Below, piece by piece: positions 27,694-36,755 of a stretch of 64,000 nt of DNA. Within the stretch, counting starts at the first letter, position 1. Each line of letters begins with the position of its first letter. The notes under the pieces are model-generated. The model had not been told where the DNA came from. It did not search any database and worked only from the letters and a program-made list of their open reading frames with translations. The position numbers and the translations under genes were made by a program. The stretch is from Aureispira sp050633105 (GTDB taxonomy: Bacteria; Bacteroidota; Bacteroidia; Chitinophagales; Saprospiraceae): NCBI GenBank assembly GCA_050633105.1, contig JBOEFW010000007.1, positions 1 through 64,000 of the forward strand, read 5' to 3'.

Positions 27694-28737
27694 ATGCAAA
27701 AGACTAAAATTTTGTTTCTCGCCCTATTCGCAGTTCTAGCAATTATGGCTTGTCGCAAAGATGACCCCAATACAAATACTGGTGGAACTACTGGCGGCAG
27801 CGGTACTGGTGGTGGAACTGGCGGCGGTGGCGGCCAACAAGGAGAAATGATTGCCAATTTAGGCGATTTTTGGGAAAGCCAAAAACAAGGAAAAATACAA
27901 CAATTGACTGCTACAGCAGGACAGTATACCGAGTTAACAGGAGCACAAGGCACCAAAGTTACCATCTATAGCAACTCCCTTTTGTTAAATGGTGCTGTTG
28001 TTACTGGAAGTGTTGATATCGACTTGATTGAAGCCTATGATAAAGGAGATATGCTTTTGATGGGCTTGAATACAATGGGTAGAGATAACTTTGGTAACTA
28101 TCGTGCCATGATTTCTGCAGGAGAATTTTTCTTTAGTGCTTCTCAAAATGGGCAAGCTTTAGATATCAACCCTAACAGCCCAATTCAAATTGCAACCGCC
28201 GCTTTCCCTAGTGCTGATTTTAATAATGACATGATCCCTCTATTATTAGAAGAAGATACCATTGTAGCAGGAGATTCTGTTTGGGTACCTATTGATAGCG
28301 TTGTCATGGGGAATTGCCAAGATTCTTTTATGATTAGTTTAGGCCAGAGCAACTATTGCTTCCAGATTGGTAGTAATTCTCGTTGGACCAACTGTGATTA
28401 CTTCGCTAATTGGGGGACAGCTTTAACAGGAATGACGGTTAATTTACCAACGACACATGACGGAGTGAATACAAAAGTCTATATTTCTTTTGATGGCTTA
28501 AACTTGCTAACCAACTTACGCTACAATAGTGGTGGTGTTTTCACACTAGGCTCTAATTATAGAGTTCCTGTAGGACAAGCGGTGCACTTAGTAGTTGTCG
28601 CGGAGCAAAACGGAGTTTTAGTACACAACATACAAGCACTCACGGTTGCCAATAACCAAACACTAACACTCGCTAGTACTGATATCACGGGTATCACAGC
28701 AGCTAACTTACAAACACAATTATCTACCCTTCCTTAG
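27694..28737 (+). CDS. Lipoprotein with Gly-rich linker
   Basis: A 347-residue lipoprotein: signal peptide LFLALFAVLAIMAC with the lipidated Cys at residue 20, then a Gly/Thr linker (about residues 28-48) and a beta-rich mature domain. The mature part contains GAVVTGSVDIDLIEAYDKGDMLL, common in Bacteroidota surface lipoproteins, and later YISFDGLNLLTNLRYN. No catalytic motif is seen. The flexible linker may hold the domain away from the membrane. It has an unusual structured leader (27620-27671) and a good terminator, so it is transcribed alone and possibly regulated at the RNA level. Function unknown. Confidence 0.7.
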   Translation: MQKTKILFLALFAVLAIMACRKDDPNTNTGGTTGGSGTGGGTGGGGGQQGEMIANLGDFWESQKQGKIQQLTATAGQYTELTGAQGTKVTIYSNSLLLNGAVVTGSVDIDLIEAYDKGDMLLMGLNTMGRDNFGNYRAMISAGEFFFSASQNGQALDINPNSPIQIATAAFPSADFNNDMIPLLLEEDTIVAGDSVWVPIDSVVMGNCQDSFMISLGQSNYCFQIGSNSRWTNCDYFANWGTALTGMTVNLPTTHDGVNTKVYISFDGLNLLTNLRYNSGGVFTLGSNYRVPVGQAVHLVVVAEQNGVLVHNIQALTVANNQTLTLASTDITGITAANLQTQLSTLP

Positions 28738-28775
28738 AAAAACTAGTCCCTTAAGTTCATAATTAATTTTATTCT

Positions 28776-28810
28776 GTTGTTCCAAATTTCGGTTTGGAAC
28801 AACATTTTTT
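28776..28810 (+). terminator. Intrinsic terminator
   Basis: A perfect 11-bp stem (28776-28786 with 28793-28803, loop of six) followed by six Ts, 38 bases after the lipoprotein stop. Confidence 0.9.
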
Positions 28811-28902
28811 ATTAAGGATAGATCTCCCTCTTAGAAACGCTCATTCTATATAGATTACAGAAGCCATTTCTTTCATAAAATACCTTCCATCTTCTCCCTT
28901 CC

Positions 28903-29808
28903 TTATCGAGCAGCCTCTATCCAACTCACAATAGGTGCTAATGCTTCTCCTGGAGCAACCCAGTGGATACCTTCCTGTTTGCGCAACCAAGTCAATTGGC
29001 GCTTGGCATACCGTCTAGTATTTCGCTTGATTAATTCAATCGCGGTAGACAAATCTGTCTCTCCATCAAAATGATCAAAAAGCTCCCTGTATCCTACTGT
29101 TTGTAAAGCATTCAACGTTTTTTGTGGATGTAAAGCACGAGCTTCTTCTACCAATCCAGCTTCTATCATCCAATCCACCCGTTTATTAATTCGGGCATAC
29201 AACTCTGCTCGTTCCCAGTTAATCGCTACGGTTAAGGCTTTAAAAGGACGAGGTGTTCGGTTCTTGCCCTGAAAAGATGAAAACGCTTGCCCTGTGCTGC
29301 GCCAAACTTCTAGCGCGCGAATAAGACGGTGCGGATTCGCTTGATCTACCTTCGTATAATAAACAGGATCAGCGATCGCTAATTCTTCTTGTAAGGCCTT
29401 AATTCCTTGCTCTTCTAGCATTTGCAGCAAGTCTTCTCTAATACCAGCAAGTACAGGTGGAAAGACATCCAAGCCCTCACAAACAGCCTTGATGTACAAG
29501 CCTGATCCTCCTACCATAACCGCCAAATCCTGTTGTTGATAAAAGGCATTCAAAAAAACTAAAGCATCCCGTTCAAAATCTCCAATGTTATATGCCTGCT
29601 GAACAGACAAACTATCTACAAAATGATGAGGTGCAGCAGCCCGCTCAGCTGGACTCGGCTTAGCAGTACCTATTTCCATTTCTTTGTAAAACTGACGAGA
29701 ATCAGCAGACAAGATTTCTGTTTGATAATGCTGTGCTAGTTGAATCCCTAAAGCGGTTTTTCCACTAGCTGTAGGTCCTGCAACCACCAACAATATTTTT
29801 TCTGACAT
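28903..29808 (-). CDS. miaA: tRNA dimethylallyltransferase
   Basis: MiaA transfers a dimethylallyl group to A37 of tRNAs that read UNN codons. The P-loop VVAGPTASGKTALGIQLA, the SADSRQFYKEMEIGTAKP stretch, FVDSLSVQQAYNIGDFERDA and VGGSGLYIKAVCEGLD are all characteristic, as is NTRRYAKRQLTWLRKQ near the C-terminus, which helps bind tRNA. The 301-residue length is normal and there is no sign of truncation. It reads away from feoA with about 317 bases between, so it has its own promoter there. Confidence 0.95.
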   Translation of the reverse strand: MSEKILLVVAGPTASGKTALGIQLAQHYQTEILSADSRQFYKEMEIGTAKPSPAERAAAPHHFVDSLSVQQAYNIGDFERDALVFLNAFYQQQDLAVMVGGSGLYIKAVCEGLDVFPPVLAGIREDLLQMLEEQGIKALQEELAIADPVYYTKVDQANPHRLIRALEVWRSTGQAFSSFQGKNRTPRPFKALTVAINWERAELYARINKRVDWMIEAGLVEEARALHPQKTLNALQTVGYRELFDHFDGETDLSTAIELIKRNTRRYAKRQLTWLRKQEGIHWVAPGEALAPIVSWIEAAR

Positions 29809-30125
29809 GAATATAGTATTAACATCAAGAGCGATAGAATAGGATTAGAAGGCGAAAGATACAGTTTTTCCAACAGTTTAAGTTCTAGTGTTCTAAATCC
29901 TCTAAATTTCTATTCTTAAAGAAAGAACCAAGGTCCTGCAATTCTTTTATTTATACTAAATCTAATTAAAAATACTCTAAGATTGGCTTAATAAATAGAA
30001 AACAATTTCGTAACCTTGTGGGTACTATTGTCAACTCCTAACACTTGGTTACGGTAGTTCTAGGATGGGGTCAAGTAATAACATTATGTATTCCCTTCTA
30101 AAAAATTTAAAAATCTATTGTAAGT
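29809..30125. other. Divergent intergenic region between miaA and feoA
   Basis: About 317 bases that must carry the promoters of both miaA and the feo genes. I looked for a Fur- or DtxR-type dyad and did not find a convincing one, nor a TAnnTTTG element at a fitting distance. Otherwise unremarkable AT-rich DNA. Confidence 0.4.
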
Positions 30126-30350
30126 ATGTTATTAACTGATTTAAAAGTAGGAGAAAAAGCCATTGTAGAACGCTTCGATGATTTAACGGTAGAAGCGGTA
30201 TTAACCGATATGGGTTGTCCTCAGGGCACCACTATTGAGCTCTACCACAAAGGTTTATTTCGTGGTCCTATTTCTATCAAAACACATACAGGCAGCATTT
30301 TGGCCTTGCGTCAATGTGATGCTCAGCAAATGACGATGCGTAAATCATGA
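30126..30350 (+). CDS. feoA: Ferrous iron transport protein A
   Basis: FeoA is a small SH3-like cytoplasmic protein needed for FeoB activity. The 74-residue product shows the family layout: LLTDLKVGEKAIVERF, LTDMGCPQGTTIELYHKG, and ISIKTHTGSILALRQCDAQQM. It overlaps feoB by four bases (ATGA), so the two are translationally coupled, as expected for partners in ferrous iron uptake. Confidence 0.92.
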   Translation: MLLTDLKVGEKAIVERFDDLTVEAVLTDMGCPQGTTIELYHKGLFRGPISIKTHTGSILALRQCDAQQMTMRKS

Positions 30351-32467
30351 GTAATAAAATAGAAGCTGGAAAGGTGGAACGAGTAGCTTTATTAGGCAAC
30401 CCTAATGCTGGAAAATCATCTTTGTTTAATGGCTTAACAGGTTTGCGCCAGAAAGTAGGAAATTATTCTGGAGTAACCATTGATAAAAATATAGGTACTT
30501 GGATCTTTAGTACAGGAGAAAAGGTAGAATTATTGGATTTGCCAGGCATTTACAGTTTATTTGCCAAAGCTCCTGATGAACGAGTTGTTCTTCCACCGCT
30601 CCTAGATCAACAGAACCCAGACCACCCTGATGTTTTAATTGTTGTTTTAGATGCCAGTCAACTCACCCGTAGTTTACTTTTACTGGATCAAATTCGGACC
30701 TTCAATTTTCCAATTGTAGTAGCGCTTAATATGATTGATATTGCGCAAACACAAGGGGTTACTATTGATGTAGAAACGCTCCAGCAAACACTACAAGTGC
30801 CTGTTGTGCCCATCAATGCAAGAGCACAAGAAGGTTTATTGGCTTTACAAGCAGCGGTATTAGAGTTGCCCCAACAAACAGCAGTAGCAACCTCCCCACC
30901 AATAGCAGCAGTTTGGCAAGAAGAATTACAACAAATTATTCCCATAGATAGCTTACTTCATGCGAAGTTACTCTTGAGTCAATATGAACAGTTGCCTTTT
31001 TTGTCGGAATCACAACGTCAAAGCATTGCCCAATTCCTTCAAAAACACCAATTAGACATCCTCCATTTACAAACAGAGGATGCTAAAATGCGTTTAGAGA
31101 AGCTAGAGCAATTGGCCAATAAAGTCAGCCAAAAAACATCTCCCAAAATAACCTTAACAGAGCGCTTAGATCGTCTTCTTTTGCATCCTATTAGTGGTTA
31201 TTTGGTTTTCTTTTTCTTGTTGTTATTGGTTTTTCAATCCATCTTCAACTTAGCCTCAGGTCCAATGGAATGGATTGATGGCAGTTTTGCAGATGCTGCA
31301 ACTTACTTAAAAGAAGTATTGCCTGCGACCCTATTGACGGATTTAATGGTCGATGGAGTTTGGGCAGGAATTGGAGGGATTGTTATTTTTGTTCCCCAGA
31401 TTGCCATTCTGTTTGGAATCATTGCAATTTTAGAAGAAACAGGTTATCTCTCTAGGGTCATGTTTTTGACCGATAAAACAATGAGTCGTTTTGGATTGAA
31501 TGGTAAAAGTATTGTTCCTTTGGTTTCTGGGGCGGCTTGTGCTGTGCCTGCGATTATGGCGACTCGAAGTATTAGTTCTTGGCGCGAACGCTTGATTACT
31601 ATTTTTGTAACACCATTGATGAGCTGCTCCGCTCGTCTTCCTGTTTATATCATCTTTATTAGTTTGATTGTGCCCGCTACAGCCGTTTGGGGGCCCTTTG
31701 GTTTACAATCCTTAGTTTTAGGCGGATTGTACTTTGGTGGCTTTGTGGCAGCGCTGCTTTCTGCGTGGTTGTTTAATAAACTTTGGAAGCCTTCTGAAGA
31801 AGAAAAACAAGCTGTTTTTGTGTTAGAATTGCCTTCTTATAAGTTGCCTCAATGGCGCAGTATTGGAATTACCATTTATCAAAAAACAAGCGAATTTGTA
31901 ATAGAAGCGGGTAAAATCATTTTAGCTATTTCTATTATTTTGTGGGTAATGGCTACTTATGGCCCACCACAAGCCATGTATGAAGCAGAACAAACAGCCG
32001 TTGAATTGTATCAAAAGGACCCTAGTTTAGCAGACAGCGAAGAACAACTCATTGCCTCTCAAAAATTAGAAGCCTCTTTCATTGGTCAAGTAGGTCATTT
32101 TATAGAACCTGTCATTCGTCCTTTGGGGTATGATTGGAAAATTGGAATTGCATTAATTACTTCCTTTGCTGCCCGAGAAGTTTTTGTTTCGACTATGGCG
32201 ACCATCTACAGTGTCGGCGATGAAGAGGAAGGGCCTTTATTGGAGAAATTACGCCAAGAAAAACATCCTGAAACGGGCGCTCCTTTGTTTAGTGTAGCGG
32301 TTAGCGTTTCTCTCTTAGTTTTTTATCTATTTGCAATGCAATGTATGGCTACGTTAGCGATTGTACAACGTGAAACACACAGTTGGAAGTGGCCTATTTT
32401 ACAATTTGTCTACATGACCGCCTTAGCCTATATAGGGGCTTGGTTGGCCTATCAACTATTGAGCTAA
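30347..32467 (+). CDS. feoB: Ferrous iron transporter B
   Basis: FeoB is the GTPase-permease for ferrous iron. The N-terminal G domain has GNPNAGKSSLFNGLTG (residues 17-32), LLDLPGIYSL (G3) and ALNMIDIAQ (G4); a helical region follows, then the membrane domain from about residue 280 with two Gate-like segments (GLNGKSIVPLVSGAACAVPAI and LITSFAAREVFVSTMATIYS). The 706-residue length is normal and no key residue is missing. It overlaps feoA by four bases and the small gene at 32467 by one (TAATG), so three genes form an iron-uptake operon. Confidence 0.95.
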   Translation: MSNKIEAGKVERVALLGNPNAGKSSLFNGLTGLRQKVGNYSGVTIDKNIGTWIFSTGEKVELLDLPGIYSLFAKAPDERVVLPPLLDQQNPDHPDVLIVVLDASQLTRSLLLLDQIRTFNFPIVVALNMIDIAQTQGVTIDVETLQQTLQVPVVPINARAQEGLLALQAAVLELPQQTAVATSPPIAAVWQEELQQIIPIDSLLHAKLLLSQYEQLPFLSESQRQSIAQFLQKHQLDILHLQTEDAKMRLEKLEQLANKVSQKTSPKITLTERLDRLLLHPISGYLVFFFLLLLVFQSIFNLASGPMEWIDGSFADAATYLKEVLPATLLTDLMVDGVWAGIGGIVIFVPQIAILFGIIAILEETGYLSRVMFLTDKTMSRFGLNGKSIVPLVSGAACAVPAIMATRSISSWRERLITIFVTPLMSCSARLPVYIIFISLIVPATAVWGPFGLQSLVLGGLYFGGFVAALLSAWLFNKLWKPSEEEKQAVFVLELPSYKLPQWRSIGITIYQKTSEFVIEAGKIILAISIILWVMATYGPPQAMYEAEQTAVELYQKDPSLADSEEQLIASQKLEASFIGQVGHFIEPVIRPLGYDWKIGIALITSFAAREVFVSTMATIYSVGDEEEGPLLEKLRQEKHPETGAPLFSVAVSVSLLVFYLFAMQCMATLAIVQRETHSWKWPILQFVYMTALAYIGAWLAYQLLS

Positions 32468-32661
32468 TGGAACTTTGGTATTACATAGAACAAGCGATTA
32501 TAGGAGGGCTTTTTTTGTTGGCTTGTCGGCAGCTTATTCAACTCTTTCGTCCACAAACGGCTGGAGGTTGTGCCAAAGGCTGTGGCAGTAAATGTGCCAT
32601 AGGCAATTTGGAAAAAGCTATGGAACAATTTGAACTCGATTTAGAAAACAAATCGTTATAA
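32467..32661 (+). CDS. FeoB-associated Cys-rich small membrane protein
   Basis: A 64-residue protein with one membrane helix (YYIEQAIIGGLFLLACRQL) followed by a cysteine-rich segment GGCAKGCGSKCAIG and a short acidic tail. This is the arrangement of the FeoB-associated Cys-rich family, small partners found after feoB in many bacteria. The start ATG overlaps the feoB stop by one base, which decides the start over an in-frame upstream Met. The three closely spaced cysteines could bind iron or act as a redox switch; that is inference. It completes the feo operon. Confidence 0.75.
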   Translation: MELWYYIEQAIIGGLFLLACRQLIQLFRPQTAGGCAKGCGSKCAIGNLEKAMEQFELDLENKSL

Positions 32662-32907
32662 TGGAAGAAGATATTGAGAGCCTATATATACTCAATGCCT
32701 AACTTGGCACTAGAATTATTACAAGAAAGCTCAACTCCTATCCCCCAAGCCGTACATGCTCCTTTTGAAAAATGTTAACCGCTTTTGATAAAAAAGCGTT
32801 AACAGGTTTTCCCAAAGAGTTTTTATCAATTAAAGCGACTCAAAGAATTACATCTAGTTTCTCCCGAAATTCTAGAAAAAGAACCACTCTACCTACTCCC
32901 AAAATAA
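32661..32907 (+). pseudogene. Decayed leucine-rich-repeat gene
   Basis: Fragments of an LRR protein remain in several frames. The first begins with an ATG overlapping the stop of the previous gene (MEEDIESLYILN), then shifts at about 32698 to PNLALELLQESS, matching the N-terminal cap of the LRR genes at 4559 and 62676. After stops near 32777 and further shifts, a third piece (about 32806-32907) reads FPKSFYQLKRLKELHL and ends EPLYLLPK-stop, a classic LRR unit. Most of the repeat region is deleted. It is a small remnant of a gene that once followed the feo operon. Confidence 0.65.
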
Positions 32908-32909
32908 AA

Positions 32910-32939
32910 GTGGCATAAACACACCTGTGTCTATGCCAC
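32910..32939 (-). terminator. Intrinsic terminator of the SPFH gene
   Basis: GTGGCATA (32910-32917) pairs with TATGCCAC (32932-32939), and ACAC with GTGT inside. Read on the minus strand it is followed by a T-rich run, 31 bases past the stop of the SPFH gene. Confidence 0.75.
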
Positions 32940-32969
32940 CTTCTATTCAAGGGCTCCCAAAAGGAACTT

Positions 32970-33983
32970 TTATAACTTAGCCAATAAGTCTTTCTTCTTG
33001 GCGTTGAATTCATCGTCTGTGAGAATGCCCATTTCTTTGAGTTCTCCTAACTCGCGTAAGGTTTTCATAATTTCCTCCCGACTCATTTTTTCTTCTGGTT
33101 GATTACCAGCATTGTTATTGTTTTGATTCTGCTGCTGCATCATTTGTTGCATCATCATTTGCTGCATCATCAAATCATTACGAGCCCCTTTCATGCCTTC
33201 ATAATTTCCTCGTTCTGCCGCAATTTTATCCACATCCATTTGGTTGAGCTGTTGCATCTTATTAAGATGGTCTTGGCTCGTTAAATTAGCTTTTGCCAAT
33301 TGTTGCATGTGTTCTGTAATGGCAGGAGGCAAAGAAACAGAGGTAATCTGAAATTTGGTTAATTCTAAACCAAAGGCTTTCAAATCTTCCTGAATCATAG
33401 GGCGAATCGTCTCCCCTAGCTGAGAATATTTAGAATAAATGTCAAATGCAGTGGCATCACTCTGGCTCAAGGCTTCTGCAAATTTAGGCACGACTAAATC
33501 ACGGAAAGCTTCTTCAATTTCATCAACGCGCATGACACTGCTGGTTCCTGCATATTCTCTAAAGAACAATTTAGGATCGGCAATACGAATGAAGTACGTA
33601 CCAAAAGCACGAACTTCTACACGACCTGCTTCAGGGTCATTGATAAAAATAGGGTTTGGTGTTCCCCACTTAAAGTTGGTAAATTGCCTTGTACTAACAA
33701 AATAAACATCTGCCTTAAAAGGAGAATTAAACCCATGTTTCCAAGACTTAAGCTTGGTAAGAATGGGCATGTTCTCTGTTTTGAGACTAAATTTACCTGG
33801 ATTATAAACATCTGCTATTTGTCCTTCGTTAAGGAAAATAGCTGCCTGAGATTCTCGGACAATTAGCTGTGCACCATATTTAATAGAAGAGTCCTTGTCA
33901 GGAAATTTCCAAATAACGGTATCCTTGTTATTCTCTTTCCATTCAATTACCTCTAACAACTCATTTTTTAAGAATCCAAACAT
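32970..33983 (-). CDS. SPFH-domain protein with SHOCT-like C-terminus
   Basis: A 337-residue protein of the SPFH superfamily (virion-core/YdjI-like group). The N-terminal part (NELLEVIEWKENNKDTVIWKFPDKD) and the long SPFH region (VRAFGTYFIRIADPKLFFREYAG, ITEHMQQLAKANLTSQD) are followed by a Met/Gln-rich low-complexity stretch and a C-terminal helix pair, MSREEIMKTLRELGELKEMGILTDDEFNAKKKDLL, of SHOCT type. Such proteins form membrane-associated oligomers of uncertain role. The upstream START-like gene (34039) is on the same strand, 55 bases away, and may be in the same unit. No membrane helix is seen, in keeping with the group. Confidence 0.8.
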   Translation of the reverse strand: MFGFLKNELLEVIEWKENNKDTVIWKFPDKDSSIKYGAQLIVRESQAAIFLNEGQIADVYNPGKFSLKTENMPILTKLKSWKHGFNSPFKADVYFVSTRQFTNFKWGTPNPIFINDPEAGRVEVRAFGTYFIRIADPKLFFREYAGTSSVMRVDEIEEAFRDLVVPKFAEALSQSDATAFDIYSKYSQLGETIRPMIQEDLKAFGLELTKFQITSVSLPPAITEHMQQLAKANLTSQDHLNKMQQLNQMDVDKIAAERGNYEGMKGARNDLMMQQMMMQQMMQQQNQNNNNAGNQPEEKMSREEIMKTLRELGELKEMGILTDDEFNAKKKDLLAKL

Positions 33984-34038
33984 AGTTTAATTTACATTTT
34001 TAATAAAAAAAATAGCCCAAGGTGTTGTTGGAGCGTTT

Positions 34039-34419
34039 TTATCCTCCAGTAGCACGACCTAGTGCTTCCATTTGAGTAGCCCAAAACTGTTGTTCTTGTT
34101 CTACTTCGTCTGAATCACAAAACGCAGTAATTTCTAAAATAGTTTCGCCTGTCACTTCTGATCGGCTAATTTTGAAGTCTAAATATTCTTCTTCTCCTGC
34201 AAATTCGTCCCACTCTAATCGTAAGTGTTCGTTCTCTATGTCTTCTAGCGCGGTTGCTTCTTCTTCTTCTCCATCCCACTCAAAAGTAAAACGGTTATCG
34301 ATAACATTACAGTCATCACAAAACCAGCGAATTAGACAATCAGGTGTTGTCAAAAATTTATAAATTATAGTAGGAGAAGCTCTAAATAAGAACTCCATTG
34401 TAAATGATACTCTGTCCAT
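34039..34419 (-). CDS. START-like (SRPBCC) domain protein
   Basis: A small soluble protein of 126 residues resembling the START-like/AHSA1 fold, a hydrophobic-ligand-binding helix-grip. Visible elements are FTMEFLFRASPTIIYKFLTTPDCLIRWF at the start, FTFEWDGEEEEATALEDIENEHLRLEWDE in the middle and a long C-terminal helix (EQEQQFWATQMEALGRATGG). Relatives of this size are common in Bacteroidota and annotated only as START-like. It lies just upstream of the SPFH gene on the same strand. It is very acidic. The ligand is unknown. Confidence 0.75.
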   Translation of the reverse strand: MDRVSFTMEFLFRASPTIIYKFLTTPDCLIRWFCDDCNVIDNRFTFEWDGEEEEATALEDIENEHLRLEWDEFAGEEEYLDFKISRSEVTGETILEITAFCDSDEVEQEQQFWATQMEALGRATGG

Positions 34420-34999
34420 GAAATATAATCGTTAATGGGATTTGCAAAGCTGTCTAATTGTAGGACAGCTGTAAGCTTGCGCATAAAAACGCGAGTAATT
34501 GAATAATGGTATGCATCTTACTAAACAGTTAACAGCAAGTTACTTGTTATGTTTGCAATTTTTGCTGGCCTTCTATCTTGTTATCCTTTTCTAAATAGTT
34601 AATCCCTGTTTGAGAAAAGATGGAACAAAAGTTTAGCCATTGCCCGCAATTAAGAATAAAAAAATGAGTTTTACAAAAAAAAACCGCAAAACATAGTTAA
34701 TTCTATAAAACTTGACTTAAAGAATTGTTAGGGAATAAGATTAAGGAGAGTTAGGCGCTAAATTTGGTAATCATTTATTGATCTCCCCCTCAAAAAAGAC
34801 TTACATGCCCACAAGTAGCGATGAATATACAATATCTCAATAAACAACCAAGCAATTCCTTTACAAATTGAATGTTTTTTCGTATTTTTGTCGGTCAGTC
34901 TACTAAATAAGCTACTAATAACGACTTATTAAGGCTTCATTTAGCATTAATTTCGAACTTTGCTATCATAAATTCAAGTCCAAAAAGAAACAGATCTGT
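34420..34999. other. Intergenic region before the primary sigma gene
   Basis: About 580 bases without a gene. It holds the promoters of the START-like gene (minus strand) and of the first rpoD-like gene; a -7-like element is listed at 34883. The rest is AT-rich with no clear structure. Confidence 0.4.
34883..34890 (+). promoter_or_regulatory. Bacteroidota-type -7 element (TATTTTTG)
   Basis: TATTTTTG fits TAnnTTTG and stands 109 bases before the start codon of the sigma gene, implying a long leader. The -33 region contains only a weak match. Confidence 0.4.
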
Positions 35000-35872
35000 A
35001 TGAGACAATTAAAAATAACTAAGTCTATTACTAACCGTGAAAGTCAATCTTTAGAAAAATACCTTCAAGAGATTGGTAAGGTTGACTTGCTCACCCCAGA
35101 GGAAGAAGTAGACTTGGCAAAACGCATCAAGCAAGGCGATCAAATAGCCCTTGAAAAGCTTACTAAGGCCAACTTGCGTTTTGTAGTGTCCGTTGCCAAA
35201 CAGTATCAAAATCAAGGCCTATCCTTGAGTGACTTGATTAATGAAGGTAACTTAGGCTTGATTAAAGCCGCTCAACGTTTTGATGAAACCCGTGGTTTTA
35301 AGTTTATTTCTTATGCCGTTTGGTGGATTCGCCAGTCTATTTTACAAGCATTGGCAGAGCAATCTCGTATTGTGCGTTTGCCGCTCAATAAAGTAGGCTC
35401 TCTTAATAAGATCAACAAAGCTTTTTCTAAATTAGAACAAGAATACGAACGCGAACCGTCTTCTGACGAATTAGCAGACATCTTAGAAATTCCATCAACA
35501 GAAGTAGAAACGACATTAGGAGTAGCTGCTCGCCACGTTTCCATGGATGCGCCCTTTGTAGAAGGAGAAGATAACTCTTTGTTGGATGTTTTGGAAAATA
35601 CGAATACCCCTAAAACAGATTCTCAATTAGAGTACTTAGAATCTCTTCGCAATGAAATTGAGCGCTCTCTTTGTTCTCTAACTGATCGCCAAAAAGAAGT
35701 CATTAAATTGTACTTTGGAATTGGCTTTGAACACCCCATGTCACTAGAAGATATTGGAGAAAAATTTGGTTTAACCAGAGAACGTGTTCGCCAGATCAAA
35801 GACAAAGCAATTAATAAATTGCGTACTTCCTCTTCTAAGAGTAAATTACTAAAAGCTTATTTGGGACGTTAA
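35000..35872 (+). CDS. rpoD: RpoD-like primary sigma factor
   Basis: The short (290-residue) housekeeping-type sigma-70 typical of Bacteroidota, without the long N-terminal region 1.1. Visible are region 1.2 (SLEKYLQEIGKVDLLTPEEE), region 2 (ANLRFVVSVAKQYQNQGLSLSDLINEGNLGLIKAAQRFD, then GFKFISYAVWWIRQSILQAL for -10 recognition and melting), region 3 (PSSDELADIL) and region 4 (HPMSLEDIGEKFGLTRERVRQIKDKAINKLR, helix-turn-helix). It is complete, with a strong terminator. A second such gene lies at 41251. Which one is the housekeeping sigma is not settled by sequence; this one looks canonical. Confidence 0.92.
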   Translation: MRQLKITKSITNRESQSLEKYLQEIGKVDLLTPEEEVDLAKRIKQGDQIALEKLTKANLRFVVSVAKQYQNQGLSLSDLINEGNLGLIKAAQRFDETRGFKFISYAVWWIRQSILQALAEQSRIVRLPLNKVGSLNKINKAFSKLEQEYEREPSSDELADILEIPSTEVETTLGVAARHVSMDAPFVEGEDNSLLDVLENTNTPKTDSQLEYLESLRNEIERSLCSLTDRQKEVIKLYFGIGFEHPMSLEDIGEKFGLTRERVRQIKDKAINKLRTSSSKSKLLKAYLGR

Positions 35873-35891
35873 TCCAAATAAAAAAACAAGT

Positions 35892-35931
35892 AATCCCTAC
35901 TGTGTATCAATACACAGTAGGGATTTTTTTT
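35892..35931 (+). terminator. Intrinsic terminator
   Basis: A perfect 15-bp stem (35892-35906 with 35911-35925, loop TCAA) followed by a long T run, just after the rpoD stop. Confidence 0.93.
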
Positions 35932-36134
35932 GTCCTCTCAACTCCATTCTTTCTTTTTTATAAACAAAAAGAGGTCTTTTAAGTCATAAAAACAGATTTT
36001 CGCCTCATTCTATTCTTTTTATTAAACAAATTCTAGAGTAAGCTATTATATTGAAGTTCTTAAATGGAGGGCCTTAATTATTGGTTCCTCCGTTCTGTAA
36101 TTATTTTTCCTCACAAATCAACATTTTAATTTTT

Positions 36135-36662
36135 ATGAAAATTAAGAACTTAATTATCAACGCTCTATTCCTTATGGTTTTATTGACTGCTTTCACTTCT
36201 TGTGAAAAAGAAGAGCCAGCAGTAGAATTAGCGACTAAGACGTACACTTATGACTTCAATACAGGTCAAGCTGCGGCGGCTTATGCTTACAATACAACTA
36301 CAGGAACACACCCTACTACTTTCAAAGCAGAATTGACGCTTAACGAAATGGAAGGTGATGAAACTAAGATCACGGTTAAATTAACAAACCCAGAAGCGGG
36401 TCAAACGTATATGGTTCATGCTCATGACAAAGCTGATCCTAACACAACAACTAACGGTACTCCTTATATGGAAACGCCAAACGCTGCTGTGTTTGCCATG
36501 CCTATCACTGCTGCTGAAGGAGAAAAGTCTTTCACTTCTAACATGTCTTTTGAGAAATTGACTACAGAATATGAAGGCTTTTTTGTAATTCACGATCCAC
36601 TACAAGCTATTAATACAGCTGACCCAACTACTTATGTTATTTTGGGTGATTTTGCTAGATAA
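36135..36662 (+). CDS. CHRD-like lipoprotein
   Basis: A 175-residue lipoprotein with signal peptide NALFLMVLLTAFTSC (lipidated Cys about residue 23). The mature part resembles the CHRD domain seen in many secreted bacterial proteins, with alternating beta strands and an HAHDKADP motif followed by an FVIHD segment; similar conserved His-x-His patterns occur in CHRD and Cu/Zn-superoxide-dismutase-like folds. The frame is open further upstream, but the ATG at 36135 directly begins the signal peptide. The function of CHRD proteins is unclear. It ends at a terminator shared with the TetR gene. Confidence 0.65.
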   Translation: MKIKNLIINALFLMVLLTAFTSCEKEEPAVELATKTYTYDFNTGQAAAAYAYNTTTGTHPTTFKAELTLNEMEGDETKITVKLTNPEAGQTYMVHAHDKADPNTTTNGTPYMETPNAAVFAMPITAAEGEKSFTSNMSFEKLTTEYEGFFVIHDPLQAINTADPTTYVILGDFAR

Positions 36663-36701
36663 GAATTGCTTAGTTGTTTTTCGCAACTAGACTAATAAAA
36701 A

Positions 36702-36740
36702 ATGCCCTTGCACGACATTGTGCAAGGGCATTCTTTATTT
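36702..36740. terminator. Bidirectional intrinsic terminator
   Basis: A perfect 13-bp stem (36702-36714 with 36721-36733), AT-rich on both sides, between the convergent lipoprotein and TetR genes. Confidence 0.85.
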
Positions 36741-36755
36741 AAAGAAAAATCAATC

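Noticed and set aside
27678..27965. Reverse-strand open frame with a Pro-rich stretch
   Set aside because: It is the shadow of the Gly-rich linker of the lipoprotein gene on the other strand.
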